A stretch of 64,000 nt of DNA from Eustoma russellianum (lineage: Eukaryota; Streptophyta; Magnoliopsida; Gentianales; Gentianaceae): the NCBI GenBank assembly GCA_036186865.1, contig AP025075.1, positions 15,290,290 to 15,354,289 on the forward strand, given 5' to 3'. Below are positions 41,101-47,568 of this stretch, piece by piece. Numbering within the stretch: the first letter of the stretch is position 1; every line of letters starts with the position of its first letter. Both the position numbers and the translations under genes were made by a program. Under the pieces are notes generated by a model. The model searched no databases. It was given only the letters and a program-made list of their open reading frames with translations, and was not told the origin of the DNA.

Positions 41101-41414
41101 CTCGAACGCAGCAATCAAATTAATTTGAACGGTAACTAAGCAATTGAAATCTTTGATCCCATGCATAAATAAAGCAAAATAGAAATCGAGAATCTTCTAA
41201 CTCATTGCATACTACTAATGCAGCAATGGGAACCTCAAGCGGGAAGTCAGAGTTTTCAAGATCTTCTAAGCCAGGTGATAGAGGAAGGCAACACTTGCTC
41301 AATGAAAGCAATGATGCACCTATATCAAATGAAAAGGCCACTCAGAGAGTAGCGAATCATCGACCTGTGACCTTGGAAGATGCCGTGAAGCCTAAGCACC
41401 AAAGGGAAAGATAG
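14688..41414 (+). CDS. RRP45: exosome complex subunit RRP45 (CER7-like), 9 exons
   Basis: Spliced coding segments: 14688-14824, 25153-25362, 25674-25769, 26914-27028, 29248-29328, 29422-29610, 30192-30415, 38703-38758, 41224-41414. They total 1299 nt, 432 residues plus stop, the usual length for plant RRP45. All introns are GT-AG and all phases agree. The protein has the RNase PH fold: first half at about residues 20-165 (INEKKFIETAL, LRVDGRR, GSSEVNLGETSVMG, GRPGESSVELGRIIDRGLR), second half at about 187-260 (GRMTATLNISGDICALQKAGG). The tail is hydrophilic and of low complexity. In the family this is a non-catalytic ring subunit of the nine-subunit exosome (3' RNA processing and decay, nucleus and cytoplasm). 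In Arabidopsis CER7 it affects cuticular wax through mRNA turnover. The start chosen (MEQKFSNSLRMS) gives the family-like N-terminus. Confidence 0.93.
14825..16113 (+). other. left part of RRP45 intron 1, no gene seen
   Basis: T-rich intron sequence with simple tracts, notably poly-C followed by poly-T at about 15401-15425. No exon or element is recognised. Its right border is the poly(T) start of the minus-strand LINE. Confidence 0.6.
16114..19760 (-). mobile_element. L1-type LINE, 5'-truncated, in RRP45 intron 1
   Basis: The minus strand ends in poly(A) (T run at 16114-16124), preceded by a typical LINE 3' end. Upstream on the minus strand lie the zinc-binding and RNase-H-side region (17215-17928, with LCLLCEIG and DHLFFRCPYSKKVW) and the post-RT segment (17925-18335, PIRYLGIPLISG). 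Reverse transcriptase follows (18338-19224, ATGPDGYTVEFYKENWG, FVKGRQIQSNVLLMHE, GLRQGDP, and FVDDLFIL where FADD is usual). Its N-terminal extension is at 19221-19711 (RIKWMKDGDRNTKYFH). The endonuclease is missing. Frameshifts separate the pieces, so it is inactive. Confidence 0.9.
19847..20012 (-). mobile_element. Au-like SINE in RRP45 intron 1
   Basis: On the minus strand: GGTACATATAGAGCCGG, GGAAGCAAACTCTCTATCC, a GAGGTATTGTTTGCCTG block, CATCCCCAGGCCC, and a 3' tail of seven TGAT-type units (19850-19878 on the + strand). The block order (GGAAGCAG..CTCTCTA, GTNTGCCTAC, CTCCCCAGACCC, TGG..) and a short-repeat tail match the Au family of plant SINEs as I know it. A second copy lies at 44362-44584. 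The 5' end is uncertain. Confidence 0.75.
20271..25075 (-). mobile_element. Ty1-copia element, minus strand, in RRP45 intron 1
   Basis: Reading on the minus strand from 25075: LTR (25075-24778, starting TGTAGAAATGTAC), then gag start (24751-24515, MKTSPSS...HKLTRINYLSWS). Decayed gag/protease/integrase remnants follow with many stops, then RT pieces (21539-21274) and RNase H pieces (20967-20422, including NVCCDKLSAISMTENLVQHD). The polypurine-like end near 20271 precedes TGTAAAAATATTTTG, but a matching left LTR is not recognisable. It is the same family as the plus-strand copy in intron 7 (shared LTR block TTGGCAACTCTGCCACTTG). Inactive. Confidence 0.8.
24778..25075 (-). repeat. 5' LTR of the minus-strand copia (boundaries approximate)
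   Basis: Alignable by eye to 38190-38455 through TTGGCAACTCTGCCACTTG, TAGCCGTTGGAG and GATTTAATACAAATC...CTGAATTTCTATA. On the minus strand it begins TGTAGAAATG at 25075. Most of it is inside the duplicated segment starting at 24859. Confidence 0.75.
25153..25362 (+). CDS. RRP45: RRP45 exon 2 (first of two copies)
   Basis: 210 bp, starts after TGCAG and ends TTAAG/GTCAAC. Codes ENGSSEVNLGETSVMGLVTA through GRIIDRGLR. An identical copy lies at 26184-26393, across an N gap. Confidence 0.9.
25674..25769 (+). CDS. RRP45: RRP45 exon 3 (first of two copies)
   Basis: 96 bp after CCTTGCAG. Codes ESRSVDMESLCVIPGKFVWS and DLHVLDNSG. The donor is GG/GTAATC. Identical copy at 26705-26800. Confidence 0.9.
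25880..25889. other. 10-N assembly gap
   Basis: It lies between the two copies of the 1021-bp repeat, exactly where one copy ends (CTTTCTGAAA) and the other begins. Confidence 0.95.
26184..26393 (+). CDS. RRP45: second copy of RRP45 exon 2
   Basis: Identical to 25153-25362, displaced by 1031 bp. Only one of the two is expected in the normal transcript. It lies in a repeat bounded by a 10-N gap, so probably an assembly duplicate. Confidence 0.8.
26705..26800 (+). CDS. RRP45: second copy of RRP45 exon 3
   Basis: Identical to 25674-25769. This copy is the one contiguous with exon 4, with an intron of 113 bp (26801-26913). Confidence 0.8.
26914..27028 (+). CDS. RRP45: RRP45 exon 4
   Basis: 115 bp after GAAAAAG (a weak acceptor). 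Codes NLVDAATVAALAALLAFRRP through VIMHPPE. The donor is GAG/GTGTCA. Confidence 0.9.
27029..29247 (+). other. RRP45 intron 4, simple repeats only
   Basis: No element or exon recognised in about 2.2 kb. Contains a long TA/TG/CA microsatellite (28726-28855), a GAA-type run near 29003-29022 and a poly-C then CA tract (29108-29140). Confidence 0.7.
28726..28855 (+). repeat. compound (TA)n/(TG)n/(CATA)n microsatellite
   Basis: Alternating purine-pyrimidine tract of about 130 bp made of ATACAT, TATATA and TGTGTG runs. The apparent reading frames over it are low-complexity artefacts. Confidence 0.95.
29248..29328 (+). CDS. RRP45: RRP45 exon 5
   Basis: 81 bp after TTTTGCAG. Codes VRDPIPLSIHHLPVAVTFAF then IGEENMV. 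The donor is GTG/GTATGA. Confidence 0.9.
29422..29610 (+). CDS. RRP45: RRP45 exon 6
   Basis: 189 bp after GCTGTAG. Codes IIDPAHYEEAVMVGRMTATL through ADVTTKIKNA. The donor is GCG/GTGAGG. This is the second RNase PH half. Confidence 0.92.
30192..30415 (+). CDS. RRP45: RRP45 exon 7
   Basis: 224 bp after CATACAG. Codes VEVYNRERELRKVKSCP and the start of the hydrophilic tail, ending KVSGPLRW with the last codon split. The donor is TG/GTAATA. Confidence 0.88.
30900..35330 (+). mobile_element. L1-type LINE remnant in RRP45 intron 7 (ends approximate)
   Basis: In order on the + strand: an ORF1-like DUF4283-type domain (31465-31760, VWVQFPNLQICF and VAFARICVEI), a decayed linker, the start of the endonuclease (LACWNIRGLNSPLK at about 32730), and endonuclease pieces (33300-33700, including IYNIPSRGCEFTWPN). 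Reverse transcriptase follows (34338-35152: PDGFTVELCNQNWD, then LSSLAFADDLFIL). Many stops and frameshifts are present. It belongs to the same clade as the minus-strand LINE in intron 1. It is cut off by the copia sequence that follows, and no poly(A) end is seen. Confidence 0.85.
32570..33115 (+). repeat. diverged tandem duplication at the LINE endonuclease start
   Basis: About 32570-32866 and 32867-33115 carry the same blocks in the same order: GTGACACTGGACA, GGTGATGAT-AACAAACAAGTCAT, AAAAAGGGTGTTGATGGAGG, then GCTAGCTTGCTGGAA. The second copy lacks a piece of about 30 bp. Each copy encodes the endonuclease start. Confidence 0.85.
35400..38189 (+). pseudogene. copia pol remnant in RRP45 intron 7
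   Basis: Across all three frames: the pre-integrase/integrase region (CEACQLVKHTRQTYPAKH near 35575, then TNTPQ-NGVVERNNRYMLE near 35925-35975), RT (37041-37597, including VYVDNIIIIENDCHGI and KLNYFLGIEVARSK) and RNase H with DNFSAISMAKNTIQHDKSKH near 37980. Dense stops throughout. Gag and protease are missing. Same family as the minus-strand copia in intron 1. Confidence 0.85.
38190..38455 (+). repeat. 3' LTR of the plus-strand copia (right end approximate)
   Basis: Follows the polypurine stretch AACTTGAGGAGGAC. Begins TGTAGAAATATATAG and shares the TTGGCAACTCTGCCACTTG and GCCGTTGGAG blocks with the LTR at 24778-25075. Confidence 0.75.
38703..38758 (+). CDS. RRP45: RRP45 exon 8
   Basis: 56 bp after CCCTGCAG. 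Codes DPYSGIDYNELKVSLAVQ, which joins exon 7 as a conserved-looking WDPYS motif. The donor is G/GTATTT. Confidence 0.85.
39164..39247 (+). repeat. 42-bp tandem repeat, two copies, in RRP45 intron 8
   Basis: AAGTCATAATAATTTTCAAT followed by AGGATGGATTTTTCCAGTTT is present twice head to tail (39164-39205 and 39206-39247). Confidence 0.95.
39650..40310 (-). mobile_element. RTE-type LINE remnant in RRP45 intron 8
   Basis: The minus strand reads VMEMRKLR-MCGHTKKDKIRN and then RDSRLRWYKHVHRRLADAPV (39754-40110), the conserved C-terminal end of plant RTE-clade LINE polyproteins. GRGEVVKVEKCVRPSI lies just upstream (about 40240-40200). The central reverse transcriptase is absent between these blocks. 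Sequence from 40310 to 41000 is AT-rich with no clear further match. Confidence 0.75.
41224..41414 (+). CDS. RRP45: RRP45 exon 9 with stop codon
   Basis: 191 bp after AATGCAG. Codes a Ser/Lys-rich tail (MGTSSGKSEFSRSSKPGDRG ... KPKHQRER) and TAG at 41412-41414. It was assigned by phase agreement and position. The tail is poorly conserved in the family, so this exon is less certain than the others. Confidence 0.7.
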
Positions 41415-44238
41415 GTATGATCGAACTTTGGACGCTACCAATACTGGATATGCTTCAGTTGACTATGACAAGAGATAGTTTCTTGTACAGATATATTCAT
41501 TCTGGTACCCAATGCTAGAATGAGTTCGGGCTTCCATGGGTGGTTGCCAGCAAATAGTCTGGCGACAATACGAAAGCTACTCTTTAGAACGCAGCAAATG
41601 CTCAGTCACAGACCAAGAAAATGTTTCAGCTTGCGCTCTCCAGGAGGATTTGCTAAATCATCTTCTAGTTTGGGTTGTAGATCAACATGTTGTAGAACAA
41701 TCACCAGCTTGTCGTTTTTGACATTTGACAAGAAAATGGGCTTGGATTTTAAGGAGTCAGTGAACAAATCGCTTTGAAATCACGTACACTAATTTTTTGG
41801 CTGATAGTGAGTACAAGGAAACAGAAACAAACACCCCAGAAATCTGTATATGGTTACTCTGCTTGTTTATGCAAAAACATTTTGTATTATCAATGAAAAG
41901 GTTACAAATACATCATCCAACTGCAAATATAGGAACTTAGAAAGAATTTAACAGAACTGAAAACGCTATACACCAGATTCGTCCATAACTCAGTCCTTCC
42001 CATGATGATATTCGTCCACAACTCAGTCCTTCCTATGATAATATAGGCGTAGTAACCTTAAATGTCACGAGGCTTCAGGTAATGTAGCTGAAACTGTGTT
42101 TCAGATGTGTAATTGACTAACCACATATTAGCCATGAACCAATCATTTCATCGACTTCAGATCAACTTAAAAATTATTTGAAACAAGCTTAGTCATCTTT
42201 ATACCCGCCTTGATTACCAGATCAACTAGAAAATTTTTTCAAATCAAGCTTCATGATTTTATACTCGCCCTGATAGTTTATTATCAGGTTCAAATCAAAA
42301 TATACGTGAAATCATATACATATCTCAGGGGGGAAAATTTCTGTTCCACTTTCTGTCATTTTATCTGTCATAGCATTAGAATAGTGACACATGTCTTCGT
42401 GTAAACTTGTATCAGCTATTAGCTTTTTACATACAAAAAAAAATTTGTCATAGTTATAAACTTACGTGATATACAAGTCAGAAGATCTTTTCTTCAAATA
42501 CCATATTATACTTACTATCAGCGGTATAAAATAGTCGTTGACATATTTGGTTATAACGTACGTCGTTGATACTAATGATGTAAATAAAGGTATATATAGT
42601 GTAATTCAAATATTCATGAGCATAATATATTTTAGCATTGAAGAATTAAGGTTGCGTTAACCGTATTAGTTCAAAACAAGTATTTACACAAATAAAAATA
42701 TTTTATCTAATCTGGTAAATTTTAGGGTAAAAATCTAACTTCATTTAATTCTAAATAAACTTGACATCTTCGGTACCGTGAAAGTCTTCAGGTTTCACTT
42801 CATGGAAAAATCCATCCCTTTGTACATAGAACTCTTTATACAGACAGAATATGAATCACATGATGTTCAAATAGAGTCTAAGCCAATTAATACAACATTC
42901 TTACCAGGAGAACAAATGAGATTCGAACGGCGACCTCAAACGTTAAATATTAAGCTTTTTATAATAAAAACTTAAAATCTACTTGAGCTTAAAGATGTTT
43001 GAGCTCCAAACTTCAGATTGAAAAACACAATTCATGCTCGGATTCCATTTAAAATTTTCAAAATGATTCAATTTAATCATCCCAGTTCCTTTTCATCTCT
43101 AAATTGGATCCTATCTTATTTTCAATATCACGCTTCCAATCTTCCTTTTTAATATAAAACTATACAGTTTTTTCAAGTAAAACTTATACAAAGAAATATA
43201 GCATGCGTGGATCAACTTTATATTGAAAAAAAACAACTAAAGACACAATATTAGAAAAAAGATTTAGGCCCAAGATGCGATAGATCATATCCGAATGGAG
43301 TCAAAGACACATTCTTCATTGATTTTAAAATATGATGGAATAAAGAAAAATGATTCGCTAATTTGGCTGCGCTTCTTATATTGTGAAGTAACAATTAATC
43401 GACACAGCTTGACAAATTTTTTACTATGGATCATCGAAAAACAACCTCTGTGTATTTCTAACATATGGATATGGTTGTATACGTCTGACCCTTCCATACC
43501 CCGTCATGGATATGAGTCTCTAAGGCAACAGGGTAATATTGTTGTGGTTGTATGCGATGATCATATGGGGTCGATACATCTGTTTTCCTTTCAGAAGTAA
43601 CATGTTGGTAGGGGAAAGACATGAAATCTAGATATGAATATGTTTGACGTAAATAACTCATGGCTTATACATGAATATCTTTTTACAGCTTACCAAGTTC
43701 ATATTTCACTCTAAACAAACTAGCCTTTTGTATGGAGGCAAACAATCTCTATTGATAGTTGCACTCATTTTGTTATGTGATAGAGATAACTTATCAAAGT
43801 AATATAGAAAAACATAGGACAAAAAAAACCAAGTGTTCACATGCCTCAGAGTCTCTCTCTTCCAAGCATTCCCACTCCACTATACACATCTTTGAGATTT
43901 ATCTATTCTTAAATAAGTTAATTGGAAATAATATTTTCACAATTAGAGAGAGGTTTAAAAGTGGTTTAGAAAACAGCTTTCCTTTACAGGAAAGTGATAT
44001 TTCCAAGATAAGGCAAGAGTGAAAAGTGGGTTAGAAAGTGGCTTACCCAAATCGGAATTAAGTGAAAGTGAGTCAACAAAAGATTACAGAAGGCCAACAA
44101 TTAATAGAACATAAGCGTTTATAGTGTACAAGTTCTTTCATAGTATCACACAAGTATTGATCGTCATCACATTACAAACTGCTACCAACAACAACATAAT
44201 CATTTCATTTCATGTTTACTTTTTTAAGAGAAAACACA
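41415..44238 (+). other. RRP45 3' UTR and downstream sequence without recognised gene
   Basis: The 3' UTR probably occupies the first few hundred bases. The cleavage site is not fixed. The rest is AT-rich with short broken frames of no recognisable family. It holds a 33-bp tandem duplication (41977-42042, ATTCGTCCATAACTCAGTCC...) and a diverged repeat of AAATCAAGCTT-type sequence near 42165-42265. Confidence 0.6.
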
Positions 44239-44243
44239 CGTTA
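44239..44243. repeat. target-site duplication CGTTA, left of element B
   Basis: Matches 58935-58939 exactly, immediately outside the TGTAGCG LTR terminus. Confidence 0.9.
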
Positions 44244-44361
44244 TGTAGCGCCCCGTCCCGAACCTTAAGGTCCGAACCGAAACGTCCACTGTATTCCGCT
44301 AAAGGATATACAAGGCGTCTGTAGGAATCCCTACACTGTATCAAAACGACATAGGATTCTA

Positions 44362-44584
44362 CTCATCATCATCATCATCCGTGCCCAGTATATCCCAATG
44401 ACAGCAAAAGCTATCGTTAGGGTCTGGGGAGGGTAGGTGGTAGGCAAACAATACCTCTATCCTAAGGGATAGAGAGTCTGCTTCCAGTGAGACCCCCGAC
44501 TCTATATGTACCAATGTCAAGGGAAGAGAAAGTCTGAATGCAGATAAGCCAAAGAACAAAGGGAATGATATTCATTCAATTGAT
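44362..44584 (-). mobile_element. Au-like SINE inside the left LTR of element B
   Basis: Flanked by ATAGGATTCTA (44351-44361) and ATAGGAATCTA (44585-44595), an 11-bp duplication with one mismatch. The right LTR has the empty site (CATAGGATTCTACTGCGG near 57222). The minus strand reads GGAAGCAGACTCTCTATCCC, then TGTTTGCCTACC, CTCCCCAGACCC and a GATGATGATGATGATGAG tail. It inserted after element B. The same family as the SINE near 19850-20012. Confidence 0.88.
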
Positions 44585-44794
44585 ATAGGAATCTATTGCG
44601 GAAACAAAATAATTCAACTCAAAACCCTAAATTGAAAGTAAAATCCACTAAACATAAATAGTCAAAATCAAGTCAAAATCCCTTAAACGATATCGTAAAG
44701 TAATAAATATAAAATCCCTAAAACATTGTCCTCCAATGAAATAATAACAAAGTAAAACTCCTCTATTCTTTGATCCTCAGTCTCCAATCATCCT

Positions 44795-44859
44795 CTAGGA
44801 GTCCCAATCTATCCACTCAGAATCCTCTCCAATCCATATATAATCGTACCCTGAATCGT
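44795..44859 (-). other. conserved acidic frame after a splice-acceptor-like site, left LTR of B
   Basis: On the minus strand ATTTTCTTGTAG ends at 44860. The next 65 nt read through YDYIWIGEDSEWIDWDS to TAG, in the same phase and of the same length as the frame in element A. A GAGTGAC/GTCACTC hairpin lies just upstream. Confidence 0.5.
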
Positions 44860-45824
44860 CTACAAGAAAATACAATGAACGGTGTGAGTGACACAAAAAC
44901 GTCACTCAGTAGGTACCCTGTCCGCATCGGCCCTATGAGATCATACACGCCAGGACAGTAATAAAATACATATAAATACGAAAATACGAAAGTAGACTGT
45001 CCATGTTTTCACAAATACGTATAACTGTAATAACTTCTCAAAGCAATCATAACACATAAACATGCGGGAATGAGTGTGCAAGGCAATGTCATATAAATGA
45101 TGGATGATATGCTTACATTCTCCCAAACATGCATCATATCATGCAATGCATGCCTATGGGACCTAGCAGAGGTGCGACTTCTGGCATGCATAACCAACAG
45201 AGAGACGTTTCCAATACGTCTGCACCTACACGTGAGACGTTTACGGCACGCCGGAACCAACAAATAGATGTTTACGGCACACCTAACCAACAGTGAGACG
45301 TTTACGGCACGCCTAACCAAATGCAATGTCATGATGCATGAATCTACATTCACATGTACAGACCTTCCTTCTTCTTTTTTCCTTTTTCCTTTTCCTTTTC
45401 CTTTTATTTTTCATTTTCTTTTTTCCTTTTCTTTCTTTTCCCTTCCTTTTTTCCCTCAGTTCTCTAATTCTCGGCCGGTTAAATTTTGAAACCGGTCCTG
45501 GCCGGTTCTCCCCTAACTGGACCAGAACTTGACTCAACCCTAAATCTCAAACTCCCCCAAATCAACCCTTATCGAAACCCTAAACAAAACCCGAATTCCC
45601 CCTTCTCCCTCTCAGCTCCCTCTCACTCTCTCTCCCTCTCTCTCTCGCCAATCACTCACTCGCTTCACACACTCACAACCCGCACACACACGCCACGCAC
45701 ACACCCATCACGCAAACACGCACATCATGCACACACACACACCACACACACCCCATGCCCACTCATCACGCTCAGTCCACCACCACCGACCGCGACCCCC
45801 ATCAAATCTCCCCAAGATGACACC

Positions 45825-46533
45825 TATACATCGCTACCTTCACACATTCGTGGAGTCATATTGACGGATGCAACATGGCATGTTTTTGTCATCCAAGCCT
45901 CGACACTCACCATGGAGCTCAGCCGCCATAAGTCTCCCATTCGGGTTGGCGATCATTGCTGACTGTTGCCCGCAGCCTCGAGGCTACGGGCAACCTGGGT
46001 ACACGTTTCTTTCTTGTCCTACGCATATGTGATAATATATGTTTCACTATTCACTGACCATTTTTGCTTCTTTCCGAGGTATTTTCTCATGGTCGGTCGA
46101 AAACTTGAGGTCTCCATATGAGTTGGCACACTTTTATTAATCGTTACCTTGGTCTGATAATGGCCAAGGTAACGGTGGTAAATATCTCTCTACTGTCTAT
46201 TGTTGCTCATTTTTACATTATCACACACTTATCCTTCATTGTTTGTAATATTTGCGAGTGTCCTTCTATTTGCTGATCGCGGAGTCGAAGCTGCTTATCC
46301 TGCCATCACATGGTTACACCAGTCAGAGGAATATTTAGTTCTAGTTATAGCTGCAATTTCATTTTATATGTACATAATTTCTATTATTAATTGTTCTTTA
46401 TGATTGTAATCGTTTTTTTGGGAGAGTCTCTTGTCTTATTAGCGCTACGAATGTAACTACGGTATTTCTCCACCACAAATGAGGGTAAAGATATTAATAA
46501 AACACCGGAAGGTACCGACCGTCCTTATCTAAA
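45825..46533 (+). mobile_element. unclassified insertion of about 0.7 kb in the left LTR of B
   Basis: This segment replaces about 100 bp present in the right LTR (near 58445-58540). It ends CCTTATCTAAAAAAAC, suggesting a poly(A)-type retroposon on the + strand, and contains a 30-bp near-perfect palindrome at 45965-45994. No protein domain is recognised. Target duplications were not found. Confidence 0.5.
45965..45994. repeat. 30-bp inverted repeat with no loop
   Basis: GTTGCCCGCAGCCTC followed by GAGGCTACGGGCAAC. All but one base pair match in the two arms, centred on CTCGAG. As RNA this would be a very stable hairpin. Confidence 0.95.
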
Positions 46534-46944
46534 AAAACATACCCCTTGGCATACGAATACACAGTTCATCACATACTCATATAATCAGATAAACAGTCAT
46601 CTATACAATCACAATTTCTTATGCACGATCTCATTTTCATATAGAAATTAAAGATTATAATTTTTAAATTCAAAGGATGTTAACAGGCACCTACTTGACA
46701 AATAGCGGCAATTCCTACGCAGTTGAAGGGTGTCAATATGGCTGGTGGTGCTCCTCCCCAAACCGGCGGCCTTGAGAGCTTGTAGGCAAGAGAACTATTT
46801 TTTTCTTTTTCTTGAGGGCGGCCAAATGAGTGTGGGGGAGAAAGGGGAAGACTCAACCTAATTAAATAGAGTGTAATTAGGGTTTAGAAACTAATTAGGC
46901 CTAATTATCTCTTTTTCCCTTACTGGAAAAAATAGTTTATAACA

Positions 46945-47563
46945 TCCTCCCGCTTTACAGAAAGTTTTGTCCCCGAAACTGGCGTATCTTAGTCAAAGAG
47001 TCGAGGACACATTTTTCTTATCTGATCTTTGAGCTCCCATATGGATTCCTTCTCGGTGTGATTACTCAATTGGACCTTCACATACGGAATAACTCGATTT
47101 CTTAAAACTTGCAGGACGATTCGTATGGGAACCTCTTCGTAAGTCGTATCACTTCTCACTCTCTAGGGTCGTGCCTCTAAAACATGGCTAGGATCAGAGA
47201 TATATCTTCTGAGTTGCGACATGTGAAATACATTGTGCACTTGCGATAACACTGGAGGCAAAGCAAGTCGATAAGCCAGAGTTCCAATCTTTTCGAGCAC
47301 CTCGAAGGGACCCACATAACGAGGGCTCAACTTACTCTTCTCTCCAAATCTCATCACACCTTTCGTAGGCGAGACACTGAGATACACCTTCTCTCCTACC
47401 TTGAATTCCAAAGGTCGCCTTCTTAAATTAGCCCAACTTTTGCTCCGGTCTTGAGCCACTTTCAGTCTCTGACGAATCACCTTGATCTTTTCTAATGTCT
47501 GTTTGACCAATTCTGGACCAGTAATGGCTCTCTCACCAACCTCATCCCAATACAGTGGTGACC
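46945..47563 (-). pseudogene. integrase C-terminus and chromodomain of element B
   Basis: Minus strand: EKIKVIRQRLKVAQDRSKSW, PLEFKVGEKVYLSVSPTKGV, LSPRYVGPFEVLEKIG, QVHNVFHMSQLRRYISDPSH (47510-47163), a stop, then the chromodomain with NRVIPYVKVQLSNHTEKESI and WELKDQIR (about 47150-46985). The polypurine tract GCGGGAGGA lies at 46945-46953. The upstream part of the same integrase is at 52763-53161, beyond the nested element. Confidence 0.88.
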
Positions 47564-47568
47564 TACAC

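Larger units (their letters stand above)
44244..46944 (-). repeat. 3' LTR of element B (left LTR), with two insertions
   Basis: 2701 bp, against 1818 bp for the right LTR. The extra length is a SINE (44362-44584) and a segment of about 0.7 kb (about 45825-46533) that is absent from the right LTR. Also contains the acidic frame (44795-44859) and a tandem array of roughly 30-bp units with GAGACGTTTACGGCACGCC (45190-45322). Confidence 0.9.

Noticed and set aside
41415..44238. A host gene downstream of RRP45
   Set aside because: The frames of 60-100 codons there have no recognisable motif or plausible splice structure.
45486..45962. 158-codon frame on the + strand
   Set aside because: Low-complexity Ser/Thr/His/Pro from CA- and CT-rich LTR sequence. 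It is not conserved in the right LTR copy at 58060-58450, where the frame is broken.
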